From: Paraglaciecola polaris LMG 21857
GTDB lineage: Bacteria > Pseudomonadota > Gammaproteobacteria > Enterobacterales > Alteromonadaceae
Direction: 5' to 3'
Assembly (NCBI RefSeq): GCF_000315055.1
Contig: NZ_BAER01000017.1
Span: 124,001 to 188,000, forward strand
DNA length: 64,000 bases
Under the pieces are notes generated by a model. It was given only the letters and a program-made list of their open reading frames with translations. It did no database searches and had not been told where the DNA came from. The position numbers and the translations under genes were made by a program. Below, piece after piece: positions 51,145-59,489 of the stretch. Every line of letters begins with the position of its first letter. Positions within the stretch are counted from its first letter, which is position 1.

Positions 51145-51240
51145 TACCCTTCCTAGTCGAGTTTCTCAATAGCTCTATATCTAACGATCATTTAAGGGAA
51201 ATCAAGGTTATACCTAGCAAGTATCGATAAAACCCTGTGT

Positions 51241-52287
51241 TTATGCGTTAAACATCACTAAATGTTTAAGATCTAAACGAATACCAATTCGTTCACCGAG
51301 TTCATGGTCGTGATGGCTCGGAGCAAGGCAGAGTACTCTGAACGCGGGATCATCATTTAACGCAAGCTCGTATAATATGTGTGCGCCTTTAAATGCGCGA
51401 GATAAAACCATCGCCACATTCGTGCTGCTATCGTCGTGCACAATATCATCAGGCCGTACCAGCACATCTAGAATTTTTGCCCCAGCAAATTGGGTCACTT
51501 GCGGTGCGGTTAATTGAAACAAACCCAGCTCAGTTTGCAGCATACTATTGTCAATCAGTGTTCCGGGCAGCAAGGTGCCTTGACCGATAAAACCAGCCAC
51601 AAACTTATCGGCTGGTCGGTGATACAATTGATAGGCGCTGGCCCATTGTAGTAACTGCCCGCCCTTTAGCACACCTATAGCATCTGCCATGGCAAATGCT
51701 TCATGCTGGTCGTGTGTCACCAATAATGCACTGGTGCCCTCATGTTTAAGAATACGCCGAATGTCCTGAGCCAACTCTTCCCGTAATTCTGCATCAAGAC
51801 TTGAAAAGGGCTCATCAAGTAATAACAAGTCAGGCCTAGGCGCTAATGCTCTAGCGAGTGCAACGCGCTGCTGTTGTCCACCTGATAATGAATGCGCAAA
51901 TCGCTCACTGATATCCGGTAATCCCACGAGCGCTAATAATTCAATTACCCGCTGAGATTTTTGTAATGCACTATGGCCGTGTAATCCAAAGGCGATATTT
52001 TGCCCCACATTTAAATGCGGAAATAAGGCAAAGTCCTGAAATACCACCCCTACCTTACGTCTTTCAGGTTCGGCATGGATATCCGCTCCTGCGACTAAAG
52101 TCCCTCTCAGGTGTATGTCACCTTCACTAACTGGTTCGAAACCCGCAATGGCCCGTAAAATAGAGGTTTTACCACAGCCAGATGGCCCTAATAGGCAACC
52201 AATTTCGCCACTTTCAATCGAAAAAGAAACCTTGTTGACCACAGGTTTATTATCATAAGCTACGCAAATATTGCTTAAACTGAGCAT
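51241..52287 (-). CDS. fbpC: Iron(III) ABC transporter ATP-binding protein
   Basis: A 348-residue ATPase for ferric iron uptake. Walker A GPSGCGKTSILR is at about 34-45, the signature LSGGQQQRVALARAL, Walker B LLLLDEPFSSLD and switch VTHDQHEA follow, and a C-terminal TOBE-like regulatory domain starts near 240. It is the last gene of fbpA-fbpB-fbpC, 24 bases after the permease stop. Confidence 0.92.
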   Translation of the reverse strand: MLSLSNICVAYDNKPVVNKVSFSIESGEIGCLLGPSGCGKTSILRAIAGFEPVSEGDIHLRGTLVAGADIHAEPERRKVGVVFQDFALFPHLNVGQNIAFGLHGHSALQKSQRVIELLALVGLPDISERFAHSLSGGQQQRVALARALAPRPDLLLLDEPFSSLDAELREELAQDIRRILKHEGTSALLVTHDQHEAFAMADAIGVLKGGQLLQWASAYQLYHRPADKFVAGFIGQGTLLPGTLIDNSMLQTELGLFQLTAPQVTQFAGAKILDVLVRPDDIVHDDSSTNVAMVLSRAFKGAHILYELALNDDPAFRVLCLAPSHHDHELGERIGIRLDLKHLVMFNA

Positions 52288-52311
52288 ATATATTCGACTC
52301 TTTGCATAAGA

Positions 52312-53955
52312 TTAATTCGCTTCATTTTTGCTTAGTTCCAATGCTCGCGTTAACAACACGACGGGTAATAAGCCTACCAACACGATCGCGACAGCGGGCA
52401 CGGCAGCATCTTGAAGGCGCTCCTCAGAAGCGAGTTCAAAAGTGCGCACCGCCAAGGTATTAAAATTAAATGGCCTGAGAATTAAGGTAGCGGGCAACTC
52501 TTTAAGCACATCTACAAACACCAGTAATAAAGCACTTAGCACACTGGCGCGCAATAGTGGAATATGCACTTTTTGCAGCACAGCAAAGGGAGATAACCCC
52601 ATAGCGCGCGCCGCATCGTCCATACTGGGTTTAATACGCTGTAATCCCGCTTCTACGTTATGTAAAGCCACAGCTAAAAAGCGTACCGAATAAGCCAATA
52701 ACAAAGCCACTAGGGTGCCTGAAAAGACTAAACCTACACTGGTATCGAATAAGGCTTCGGTTAACTGGTTAAGGGCATCGTCTGCAGCACTAAGCATCAA
52801 CATTGCTCCGATGGCTATGACAGTGCCGGGGATCGCGTAGCCCAAGCTAGCAAGTTGAACCTGACTATTTAGCAACCAATGGCTGCGCAAACGCTTTGCG
52901 TAAGCAAAGAGTATCGCCAAGCCCACAGCAATGAAGGCGGCACTGGCGGCCAAATAAAAACTGTTCCAAATGAGATTAACAAACTGCTCATCTACTTGAC
53001 TAGTGGCACGCTCAATAGCCCAAAAAGTCAACTGCACACTAGGGATAATAAAGCCTAAGGCAACCGGTAACAGGCAGAATAATACGGTCCAAAGCTGTTG
53101 TACTGGGGACAATGTTAGCCGTTTAGCACTGTGCTGATTTTGTCCTTGATGAAAGTAACGTAACCTGCGACGGGAATGCTTTTCTATCAACAATAAAACC
53201 AATACAAAGCTGGTAAGGACAGCGGCCAATTGTGCCGCGCCAATTGCATTTCCGAGGCCATTCCAAGTACGAAATATACCCGTGGTGAAAGTGCTGATCC
53301 CAAAATACTGCACCGTTCCATAATCGGCAAATGCTTCCATCATAGCAAGCGCAGTGCCCGTTAAAATAGCAGGTCGAGCCAGGGGAAACGCTACTTTGCG
53401 AAAATATGCAAAACCACTCACTCCCATGCTACGACTTGCTTCATAAAAGCTGGCGGACTGTTCACTAAAAGCCGTTCGCGCCAGCATATACACATAGGGA
53501 TATAACACCAAAGAAAGCATCACAATGGCACCGCCAAGCGAACGTACATCAGGAAACCAATAATCATGATACGTCCAGTTGAACGTGTCTCGCAGTTGAG
53601 TTTGCAGCGGCCCTGCCACATCTAACATGCCAGTATAGGTGTAAGCTAGGATATAAGCAGGCATCGCCATGGGAAGTAAAATAAGCCATTGCAGTGTACG
53701 CCTGCCAGAAAACTCATAACGGGCAACTAACCACGCTAAGCCGGTACCTAAAATTAAGGTAAGCGCACCTACGCTGAATGCAATCAATAAGGAGTGATAA
53801 ACGTAATCGCTTAACACGGTTTCAAAAAGGTGATGCCACAATTCATATTGCGGCACTAACACACTGGTGAAGATCAATAAAACCGGCACTGCCAAGAGTA
53901 AACTAAAGACAGTAACGGCCCATAACCACGGCTCACGCCAATTACGTTTTTTCAA
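52312..53955 (-). CDS. fbpB: Iron(III) ABC transporter permease
   Basis: A 547-residue permease made of two fused six-helix halves, as in FbpB/SfuB. Each half holds an EAA-type loop (YEASRSMGVSGFAYFRKVAFP in the first; DDAARAMGLSPFAVLQKVHI in the second). The start is TTG: in-frame sequence upstream reaches a stop within seven codons and no ATG is available. It lies 41 bases after fbpA. Confidence 0.9.
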   Translation of the reverse strand: MKKRNWREPWLWAVTVFSLLLAVPVLLIFTSVLVPQYELWHHLFETVLSDYVYHSLLIAFSVGALTLILGTGLAWLVARYEFSGRRTLQWLILLPMAMPAYILAYTYTGMLDVAGPLQTQLRDTFNWTYHDYWFPDVRSLGGAIVMLSLVLYPYVYMLARTAFSEQSASFYEASRSMGVSGFAYFRKVAFPLARPAILTGTALAMMEAFADYGTVQYFGISTFTTGIFRTWNGLGNAIGAAQLAAVLTSFVLVLLLIEKHSRRRLRYFHQGQNQHSAKRLTLSPVQQLWTVLFCLLPVALGFIIPSVQLTFWAIERATSQVDEQFVNLIWNSFYLAASAAFIAVGLAILFAYAKRLRSHWLLNSQVQLASLGYAIPGTVIAIGAMLMLSAADDALNQLTEALFDTSVGLVFSGTLVALLLAYSVRFLAVALHNVEAGLQRIKPSMDDAARAMGLSPFAVLQKVHIPLLRASVLSALLLVFVDVLKELPATLILRPFNFNTLAVRTFELASEERLQDAAVPAVAIVLVGLLPVVLLTRALELSKNEAN

Positions 53956-53996
53956 AGCAGTAGAAGCAAATTAAAGTATAAAAATTAGTTAATGTG

Positions 53997-55019
53997 TTAT
54001 TTCCAGCCCGCTTTATCCATTAGGATTACCGCTTGGCGATTCAACTCGCCAACCCGAGACAAGTCAATATTCTCAGGTTTAAAGTCACCAAAGGAGGTTA
54101 ATACCGCACTTTGCGCTACACCTTGACGCAAAGGGTATTCGTGATTGGTTTTTGCATACCACACTTGTGAATCTTCCTGCAGCATGAAATTGACTAACTT
54201 CTGAGCAGAAGCGGCATTTGGTGCATATTTGGCAATCGCGGCACCAGAGATATTGACGTGGGCCCCACGGTCTTGCTGATTTGGCCAAATAACCTCAACC
54301 TTGCTAGCCGTCTCTCGAATCGCCTCATCGTCATCGCTTGCCATACCGGCTAAATAATAGGTATTGGCAATCGCAATATCACACTGTCCTGCGACCACAG
54401 CTTTAATTTGATCTCTATCACCGCCTTTTGGTGTACGAGCAAAGTTTTTAACAAAATCATTTAACCAAGTTTGGGTTTTGTCTTCCCCCAGTTGCTCAAT
54501 CATGGCAGCCACCATGGATTGATTATAGATATTGCTTGAAGAACGAACGCAGATCCGACCGCGCCATTGTGGGTCAGTTAAATCTTCCATTCGAGTCAAT
54601 TGGGTTTTATCAACACGCTCAGGTGCCACCATTAACGGACGAGCTCGAAGGGTAAATCCAATCCAATGGCCTTGGGGATCAATATAATTCTGTGAAATCA
54701 GATTATTAAAAGAGGTGGTATCAATGGTTTGGGTCAGGCCCTGTTCTTTCGCTCGGTATAGCCTACCTACATCCGTCGTGATGAGAATATCTGCTGGGCT
54801 ATATTTTCCTTCGCTTTTTAAACGTGTGATCAGTGCATCAGCATTGCCCGTTACCAGATTGACCGAAATTCCTGTACTGGCACTAAATTTATCCAGTAGA
54901 GGCTTAATCAAAGCCTCTTTGCGTGCCGAGTAAACATTTAGCTCTTGTGCATTAGCAAAAGACGCAACAGAAACACAACTTACTAGCGCAACTAATTTAA
55001 AAAAACGTTTCAAACCCAT
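53997..55019 (-). CDS. fbpA: Iron(III) ABC transporter substrate-binding protein
   Basis: A 340-residue periplasmic protein with a signal peptide (residues 1-24, ending FANA) and mature start QELNVYSARKEALIKPLLD. It belongs to the FutA/FbpA/AfuA group; the double Tyr in IANTYYLAGM matches the iron-binding tyrosines. It binds Fe3+ and delivers it to the permease. It heads the operon, 47 bases downstream of a Fur-like box. Confidence 0.93.
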   Translation of the reverse strand: MGLKRFFKLVALVSCVSVASFANAQELNVYSARKEALIKPLLDKFSASTGISVNLVTGNADALITRLKSEGKYSPADILITTDVGRLYRAKEQGLTQTIDTTSFNNLISQNYIDPQGHWIGFTLRARPLMVAPERVDKTQLTRMEDLTDPQWRGRICVRSSSNIYNQSMVAAMIEQLGEDKTQTWLNDFVKNFARTPKGGDRDQIKAVVAGQCDIAIANTYYLAGMASDDDEAIRETASKVEVIWPNQQDRGAHVNISGAAIAKYAPNAASAQKLVNFMLQEDSQVWYAKTNHEYPLRQGVAQSAVLTSFGDFKPENIDLSRVGELNRQAVILMDKAGWK

Positions 55020-55065
55020 ATCCTATATCAAATTAATATGTAACGAATACTAACCAGCCTACCCC

Positions 55066-55086
55066 AATTGAGAACTATTATCAATT
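55066..55086 (-). promoter_or_regulatory. Fur-like box upstream of fbpA
   Basis: A near-palindrome with perfect outer arms AATTGA (55066-55071) and TCAATT (55081-55086) and a core read on the minus strand as TGATAAT-A-GTTCTCA, matching 12 of 14 positions of the 7-1-7 Fur pattern. Its centre is about 57 bases before the fbpA ATG. Confidence 0.75.
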
Positions 55087-55095
55087 AGATTCAGC

Positions 55096-55545
55096 TTATT
55101 TGCCTTCAAACATAAGGTAGTGACTTTCTTCCATATCCAGTGCTTGGTAAGTACGTTGGGCAACACGGTTTTCCCGCTCAACATACAAGCGGTAGCCACA
55201 TACATTTTGAGCCTTATCCCCTAAAGCTTTAACCTCATTATACAGTGCGCTATATAGACCCTTGCGACGAAACTTAGGCACTATATACACACTCTGCACC
55301 CACCAAAATTCACTGTTACGCCAATCACTCCACTCCGTAGTCACCATCAAACTACCTACAACCTGCTTATCAACTTCGGCGACCAGATAAAAACCTTTAT
55401 TGGCATCGTTGATAAGATTACTTACGCCCAACGTTAAAATGTCACCGTCGAGTTGCTTACCTTCGGTTTCTTTGGCCATTAATTGATTAAAATTAACCAA
55501 AGCCTCGATGTCACTAACCTGTGCTTTTCTAATTGTTGTTTGCAT
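55096..55545 (-). CDS. GNAT-family N-acetyltransferase
   Basis: A 149-residue acetyltransferase. The acetyl-CoA loop is FRRKGLYSALYNEVKALGDK near residues 91-110, preceded by the WWVQSVYIVP strand; the C-terminal CGYRLYVERENRVAQRTYQA is typical of single-domain GNATs acting on small amines. An AAGGTGAG site precedes the ATG. The stop of the neighbouring ATPase relic lies just ten bases upstream. Substrate unknown. Confidence 0.87.
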   Translation of the reverse strand: MQTTIRKAQVSDIEALVNFNQLMAKETEGKQLDGDILTLGVSNLINDANKGFYLVAEVDKQVVGSLMVTTEWSDWRNSEFWWVQSVYIVPKFRRKGLYSALYNEVKALGDKAQNVCGYRLYVERENRVAQRTYQALDMEESHYLMFEGK

Positions 55546-55555
55546 ATTCTCACCT

Positions 55556-56010
55556 TTATAAATTGAATATTACTTCCACTACATTGCCGCGTTCTAAATA
55601 GCGTACCGAACCTGTTAATTCAGCCACTAGCTGCATTCCTCGCCCGAAGCAATCCTGCAAATCAGCCGGAATTAAGTGATGTTGGTAGTTAAACCCCGCC
55701 CGAATCCCTCACCACTATCTTGAGTAAACGTTCGGTCGGCTCATACGTAAGACTGAGCTTAATATTGATATTTTTCAATTGCACTAAACGCTGTGTCCGC
55801 AGTACAAAATATTCCTCCAAACCATCCGGTGAGTGTTTCAACTCGGAATCTAACGGTAACACGCCATGAGCCAGTGCATTATTATACAGTTCGCTTATCA
55901 CAGTAAATAATCTTGTGTGCAAAGCAACCATACCTGTTTAACTGGATACCATGTTGATCAAGCCCCCTACCGGATCGCTCGTGCTAATTCCTCTCCCTAG
56001 TGCGGCACTT
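55556..56010 (-). pseudogene. Relic of a SpoIIE-type protein's C-terminal ATPase domain
   Basis: Minus-strand remnant of a histidine-kinase-like ATPase domain of the kind ending response-regulator/SpoIIE phosphatases. Readable parts are SDPVGGLINMVSS, then an in-frame TAA (55938-55940), then TGMVALHTRLFTVISELYNN and on to VVRDSGG, where an extra G in a G-run (plus strand near 55694-55697) causes a frameshift; the other frame continues GFNYQHHLIPADLQDCFGRG and ends near 55556. No receiver or phosphatase domain lies upstream, so the front of the gene is missing. Confidence 0.78.
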
Positions 56011-56120
56011 CATTGCTCATGTGCTAAATAGCAGTTCGCTCAATTTGCCTATAAAGATTGCGTTTTTTTTAATAGAATCACATTTAAAATCTACTCCCTT
56101 AAGCTAAAGCGATAGTGAAA

Positions 56121-56441
56121 ATGAGCCAAAACAATCTTGTTTATAGCACTGACGGCGGCCGAATTGCCCCGAAAAAATCTCAACCATCTAGTGTCAAAAC
56201 TGACGGTATTATCCGCATCCGCCGGGAAACTAAAGGTCGTAAAGGTAAGGGAGTCACCACCCTTTCAGGTATGGACATGGACGCTACGCAGATTAAAGCG
56301 TTATGTTCCGAGTTAAAGAAAATGTGTGGCACAGGCGGTGCCGTAAAAGATGCGGTGATAGAAATTCAGGGTGGTAATAGGGACAAAATAAAATTAGCCT
56401 TAGAAAAACGTGGGCATACTGTCAAACTCGCTGGCGGGTAA
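56121..56441 (+). CDS. yciH: SUI1/YciH-family translation factor
   Basis: A 106-residue eIF1/SUI1-fold protein beginning MSQNNLVYSTDGGRI, with GRKGKGVTTLSG and CGTGGAVKDAVIEIQGGNRD, very close in pattern to E. coli YciH. It is thought to influence start-site selection or translation under stress. I use the ATG at 56121; a GTG two codons upstream is also in frame. The response-regulator gene follows 31 bases later. Confidence 0.93.
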   Translation: MSQNNLVYSTDGGRIAPKKSQPSSVKTDGIIRIRRETKGRKGKGVTTLSGMDMDATQIKALCSELKKMCGTGGAVKDAVIEIQGGNRDKIKLALEKRGHTVKLAGG

Positions 56442-56472
56442 TCCGTTAAATATCTCTACCATAAGGTTTACC

Positions 56473-57273
56473 ATGCAAAAAGTATTATTAGCTGACTTAA
56501 GCATTATTTTAGTCGAGCCATCCGACACTCAACGCAAAATTATCAGTGCTTTACTACACAAAGAAGATGTAAAGAACGTCAATGCAGTGAGTAATGTAAA
56601 AGAAGCCATTGAAGCCATCAACAAACAGGGGGCTGATTTAGTGGTCAGTTCCATGTATATGGAAGACGGAACTGGCCTTGATATTCTGACTTCAATAAAA
56701 AATTCGCCTGAACATTGTGCTATCCCTTTTATGTTAGTTTCGAGTGAAAGTCGGGCTGAAAAGCTCGAGGAGTTTAAACAGGCTGGCGTTGCGGCAATGT
56801 TGCCTAAGCCCTTTAGCACCGAAAACTTATCTCGCGCGTTAAAGGCTTCTTTGGACTTAATAAACACCGAAGAATTAGACTTAAATTTATTTGATGTGCG
56901 CCAAGTTCGTGTGCTGTTAGTGGACGACAGCAAACTAGCGAGAAATCATATAAAACGTGTATTGCAAGGGCTAGGAATAGCCCAGATCATTGAAGCTGAA
57001 AACGGGGCGATGGCCCTGACCAAACTAAAAGAAAACACCTTTGATTTGGTGGTGACTGACTACAATATGCCTGAAATGGATGGGCGCGAATTATCAGAGT
57101 TCATTCGATTTAACACCGAAACTTCCCATATACCCATTATTATGGTGACGTCAGAATCGGTAAATAGCTTGCATATGGCCAATATACAGCAGACTGGTGT
57201 GAATGCCTTGTGTGACAAACCATTCGAAGTCGAGCAAGTCAAAATGTTACTTATGTCCCTTCTTGAAGAGTAA
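56473..57273 (+). CDS. Response regulator with two receiver domains, the first degenerate
   Basis: A 266-residue protein of two receivers and no output domain. In the second (about 145-266) the acidic pair (Asp151, Asp152), phospho-acceptor Asp196 (VVTDYNMP) and Lys249 are present. In the first (about 9-130) the acceptor position is Ser60 (VVSSMYM) and the acidic pair is reduced, though Lys112 remains, so only the second should be phosphorylated. The ATG at 56473 has an AAGG site. The nearby ATPase relic may once have been its partner. Confidence 0.87.
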   Translation: MQKVLLADLSIILVEPSDTQRKIISALLHKEDVKNVNAVSNVKEAIEAINKQGADLVVSSMYMEDGTGLDILTSIKNSPEHCAIPFMLVSSESRAEKLEEFKQAGVAAMLPKPFSTENLSRALKASLDLINTEELDLNLFDVRQVRVLLVDDSKLARNHIKRVLQGLGIAQIIEAENGAMALTKLKENTFDLVVTDYNMPEMDGRELSEFIRFNTETSHIPIIMVTSESVNSLHMANIQQTGVNALCDKPFEVEQVKMLLMSLLEE

Positions 57274-57352
57274 AATCGAAAGGAAAACATCTTCTTTTAG
57301 CTGGTTTATAGGAAATATCTACTCTAAAGGACTTTTTGGCATAAGGTAAAGA

Positions 57353-57381
57353 TTGACATTGAACGCTCGACTTAATAGATT
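57353..57381 (+). promoter_or_regulatory. Candidate pheA promoter
   Basis: TTGACA (57353-57358) and TAGATT (57376-57381) with a 17-base spacer fit a sigma-70 promoter (perfect -35, four of six in the -10). It would give a leader of about 120 bases before pheA. Confidence 0.55.
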
Positions 57382-57443
57382 CGATAACCCAGTGTAGTCA
57401 ACTGATAATAGTTTCAGCGCACCAAGCCTGTGTTAAATCATTT

Positions 57444-57500
57444 ATGTACAAAGAACTTATGCCTTACTTTAAAGGCTTTTTAACCCATTTATGGAAGTGA
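57444..57500 (+). CDS. Possible aromatic-rich leader peptide before pheA
   Basis: An 18-codon frame MYKELMPYFKGFLTHLWK with two Tyr, two Phe and one Trp stops five bases before the pheA ATG at 57506. Inside it, GCCTT/AAGGC (57461-57465, 57472-57476) forms a 5-bp hairpin followed by five T residues. It lacks a clear ribosome site. It could be a regulatory leader, but a chance frame is quite possible. Confidence 0.35.
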   Translation: MYKELMPYFKGFLTHLWK

Positions 57501-57505
57501 ATAAA

Positions 57506-58702
57506 ATGTCGGTCGTGGAGCTAGATAAACTAAGAGAACAAATTACCTCAATTGATCAACAGTTATTAAAACTGTTAGCTGAGCGTCAGCAATGCACAAA
57601 CCAGGTTGCTGAAACCAAAATTACCCATCATATTCCGGTAAGAGATCACAAACGAGAAGAGCAACTACTTGTTAGCCTTATTAAGCGCGGCCAAGGCCAT
57701 GGCTTAGATGCCCATTACGTCACTCAGCTATTTCATGTCATCATCGAAGACTCAGTGCTTAATCAACAAGCATTACTCGCTGCACGTGCGAATCCTGGTA
57801 GCAGTTTACCGCTTAATCGCGTGGCATTTTTAGGCGATAAAGGCTCCTATAGCTACCTAGCAACACAAAAGTACTTTTCTCGACGTCCAGGTGAACTGTT
57901 AGAAATAGGTTGCCAGAGCTTTGGCGAAATCATTAAAAAGGTTGAAACCAATGAAGCAGACTATGCCGTTTTACCCATAGAAAATACCTCCTCTGGCAGT
58001 ATCAATGAAGTGTACGACCAACTGCAACATACGCATTTATCTATTATTGGTGAATTGACCCACCCTATCAAGCATGCTTTGTTGGTGACTCAAACCACTG
58101 ACGTAAATCGCATTAAAACCTTATACGCACATCCGCAGGTGTTTGCTCAATGTAGTCATTTCCTAGCCGAACTTGGTAATGTCGAGGTGATAACCTGTGA
58201 CAGTACTTCTGCGGCGATGATGACAGTTAACGAGCTGCAAAGTGATACGGTTGCCGCAATTGGTAGCGAAGCAGGTGGCGCGTTGTATGGTTTGCATGCC
58301 ATAAAGTCAAATTTAGCTAATCAGAAAGAAAACCACAGCCGTTTCTTTGTCGTCGCTCGTCAACCGGTCAATGTGCCATTACAGGTCCCAGCTAAAACAA
58401 CCTTGGTCATGTCAACCGTGCAGAAATCCGGGGCACTAGTAGAAGCCTTGTTGATCCTTAAAAACAACAGCATTAACATGACAAAGTTAGAATCCAGACC
58501 GATTACGGGTAACCCTTGGGAAGAGATGTTCTACATAGATGTAGAAGGGAATATCCAAGACGGTCCCATGCAGGTTGCACTGGAAGAACTTAAAAACACC
58601 ACCCGATACTTCAAGGTTTTGGGTTGTTACCCGAATGATGAAATCAATCCCACTAAGATTGCAGCTGTAACGGCGTTGGCTCAAGACAAGCAGGAGGGGT
58701 AG
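57506..58702 (+). CDS. pheA: Bifunctional chorismate mutase / prephenate dehydratase
   Basis: A 398-residue P-protein making phenylpyruvate from chorismate. An AroQ chorismate mutase occupies about 1-90, prephenate dehydratase about 105-285 (NRVAFLGDKGSYSYLATQKY, ENTSSGSINEVYDQL), and a C-terminal ACT domain about 300-385 with the Phe-binding LESRP motif. I prefer the ATG at 57506 with GGAAG 10-12 bases upstream; an ATG at 57491 is also in frame. A terminator shared with the convergent DUF1275 gene follows. Confidence 0.95.
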   Translation: MSVVELDKLREQITSIDQQLLKLLAERQQCTNQVAETKITHHIPVRDHKREEQLLVSLIKRGQGHGLDAHYVTQLFHVIIEDSVLNQQALLAARANPGSSLPLNRVAFLGDKGSYSYLATQKYFSRRPGELLEIGCQSFGEIIKKVETNEADYAVLPIENTSSGSINEVYDQLQHTHLSIIGELTHPIKHALLVTQTTDVNRIKTLYAHPQVFAQCSHFLAELGNVEVITCDSTSAAMMTVNELQSDTVAAIGSEAGGALYGLHAIKSNLANQKENHSRFFVVARQPVNVPLQVPAKTTLVMSTVQKSGALVEALLILKNNSINMTKLESRPITGNPWEEMFYIDVEGNIQDGPMQVALEELKNTTRYFKVLGCYPNDEINPTKIAAVTALAQDKQEG

Positions 58703-58761
58703 TTGTAGCAAGGGTCTTGTCTACTATGTGAAAGCAGAATTAGGATAGGCTCATCTCAAGT

Positions 58762-58788
58762 AAAAAGGCGCTTAGTTAGCGCCTTTTT
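58762..58788. terminator. Bidirectional terminator of pheA and the DUF1275 gene
   Basis: A perfect 11-bp stem AAAAAGGCGCT (58762-58772) and AGCGCCTTTTT (58778-58788) with a TAGTT loop. The stop codon and last four codons of the DUF1275 gene (from 58772) lie inside the hairpin. Confidence 0.93.
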
Positions 58789-59443
58789 GCATATCGGTTC
58801 GATAAAATCGATAACCCAAGGCTAAAAGAAAACACAAAGATGCAGGGGCCAACAAAGCATTAAACCCTATTCTTGCAAATAAGCTTGCCCCCACAAGGCC
58901 CCCACTAATAAAACCACTGATCAGTAGTAAAAACAAAATAGCCTTTCGCTTATCAAATACTTCATTACGTAAACGCGCACCTAACATGATACCCAGATCG
59001 GTGAATATCCCTGTCATATGTGTGGTGCGAATAATCGCACCACTATAGGTAGTAGCCAAAGCATTTTGTAATCCGCAGGCTGCAGACGCAGTGTAATGTC
59101 CAGCAGTTGAATTGCCATTAAGTAACCAGATAGAAATCAGGAGTAAACCGCCTTCAACAAGCAGCAGAGAATCATAATGACGGGATAACTTTAGTGTGCG
59201 GCTACGTAAGAAAAAACCGGAAAATGCCGCCCCAAACATGAAGCTAAATAAAATGGCAACGAGATGTAGCATGTCCGTCAGCGGAGCCGTTATTATGCTT
59301 GCACCGATAAGCGTGGCACTACCTGATAGATGTGAAATGGCTTGATGGGTAAAGCCTAATAAACCAACGGCGTTTACGCTACCAGCAATGAGAGCGAGCA
59401 CAAAAGCGCCGTATTCAACCCATTTAGGTAACTTTGAGACCAT
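58772..59443 (-). CDS. DUF1275 (YoaK) family membrane protein
   Basis: A 223-residue protein with six predicted transmembrane helices, including YGAFVLALIAGSVNAVGLLG at about 11-30 and LFLLLISGFISGGLVGASLF near 170-190. The motif SGAIIRTTHMTGIFTDLGIM near residue 130 is the DUF1275 signature. Function unknown. Its 3' end is embedded in the terminator shared with pheA. It lies 46 bases downstream of tyrA on the same strand and may be co-transcribed. Confidence 0.87.
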   Translation of the reverse strand: MVSKLPKWVEYGAFVLALIAGSVNAVGLLGFTHQAISHLSGSATLIGASIITAPLTDMLHLVAILFSFMFGAAFSGFFLRSRTLKLSRHYDSLLLVEGGLLLISIWLLNGNSTAGHYTASAACGLQNALATTYSGAIIRTTHMTGIFTDLGIMLGARLRNEVFDKRKAILFLLLISGFISGGLVGASLFARIGFNALLAPASLCFLLALGYRFYRTDMQKGAN

Positions 59444-59489
59444 TAGCCTAACAGTGTCTCAGCAAAGAAAATCAACCAGCAAACCATCA

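Noticed and set aside
57461-57481. Hairpin with T-tract before pheA as a full attenuator
   Set aside because: The stem is only 5 bp and no competing anti-terminator pairing was found; kept only as part of the leader-peptide observation.
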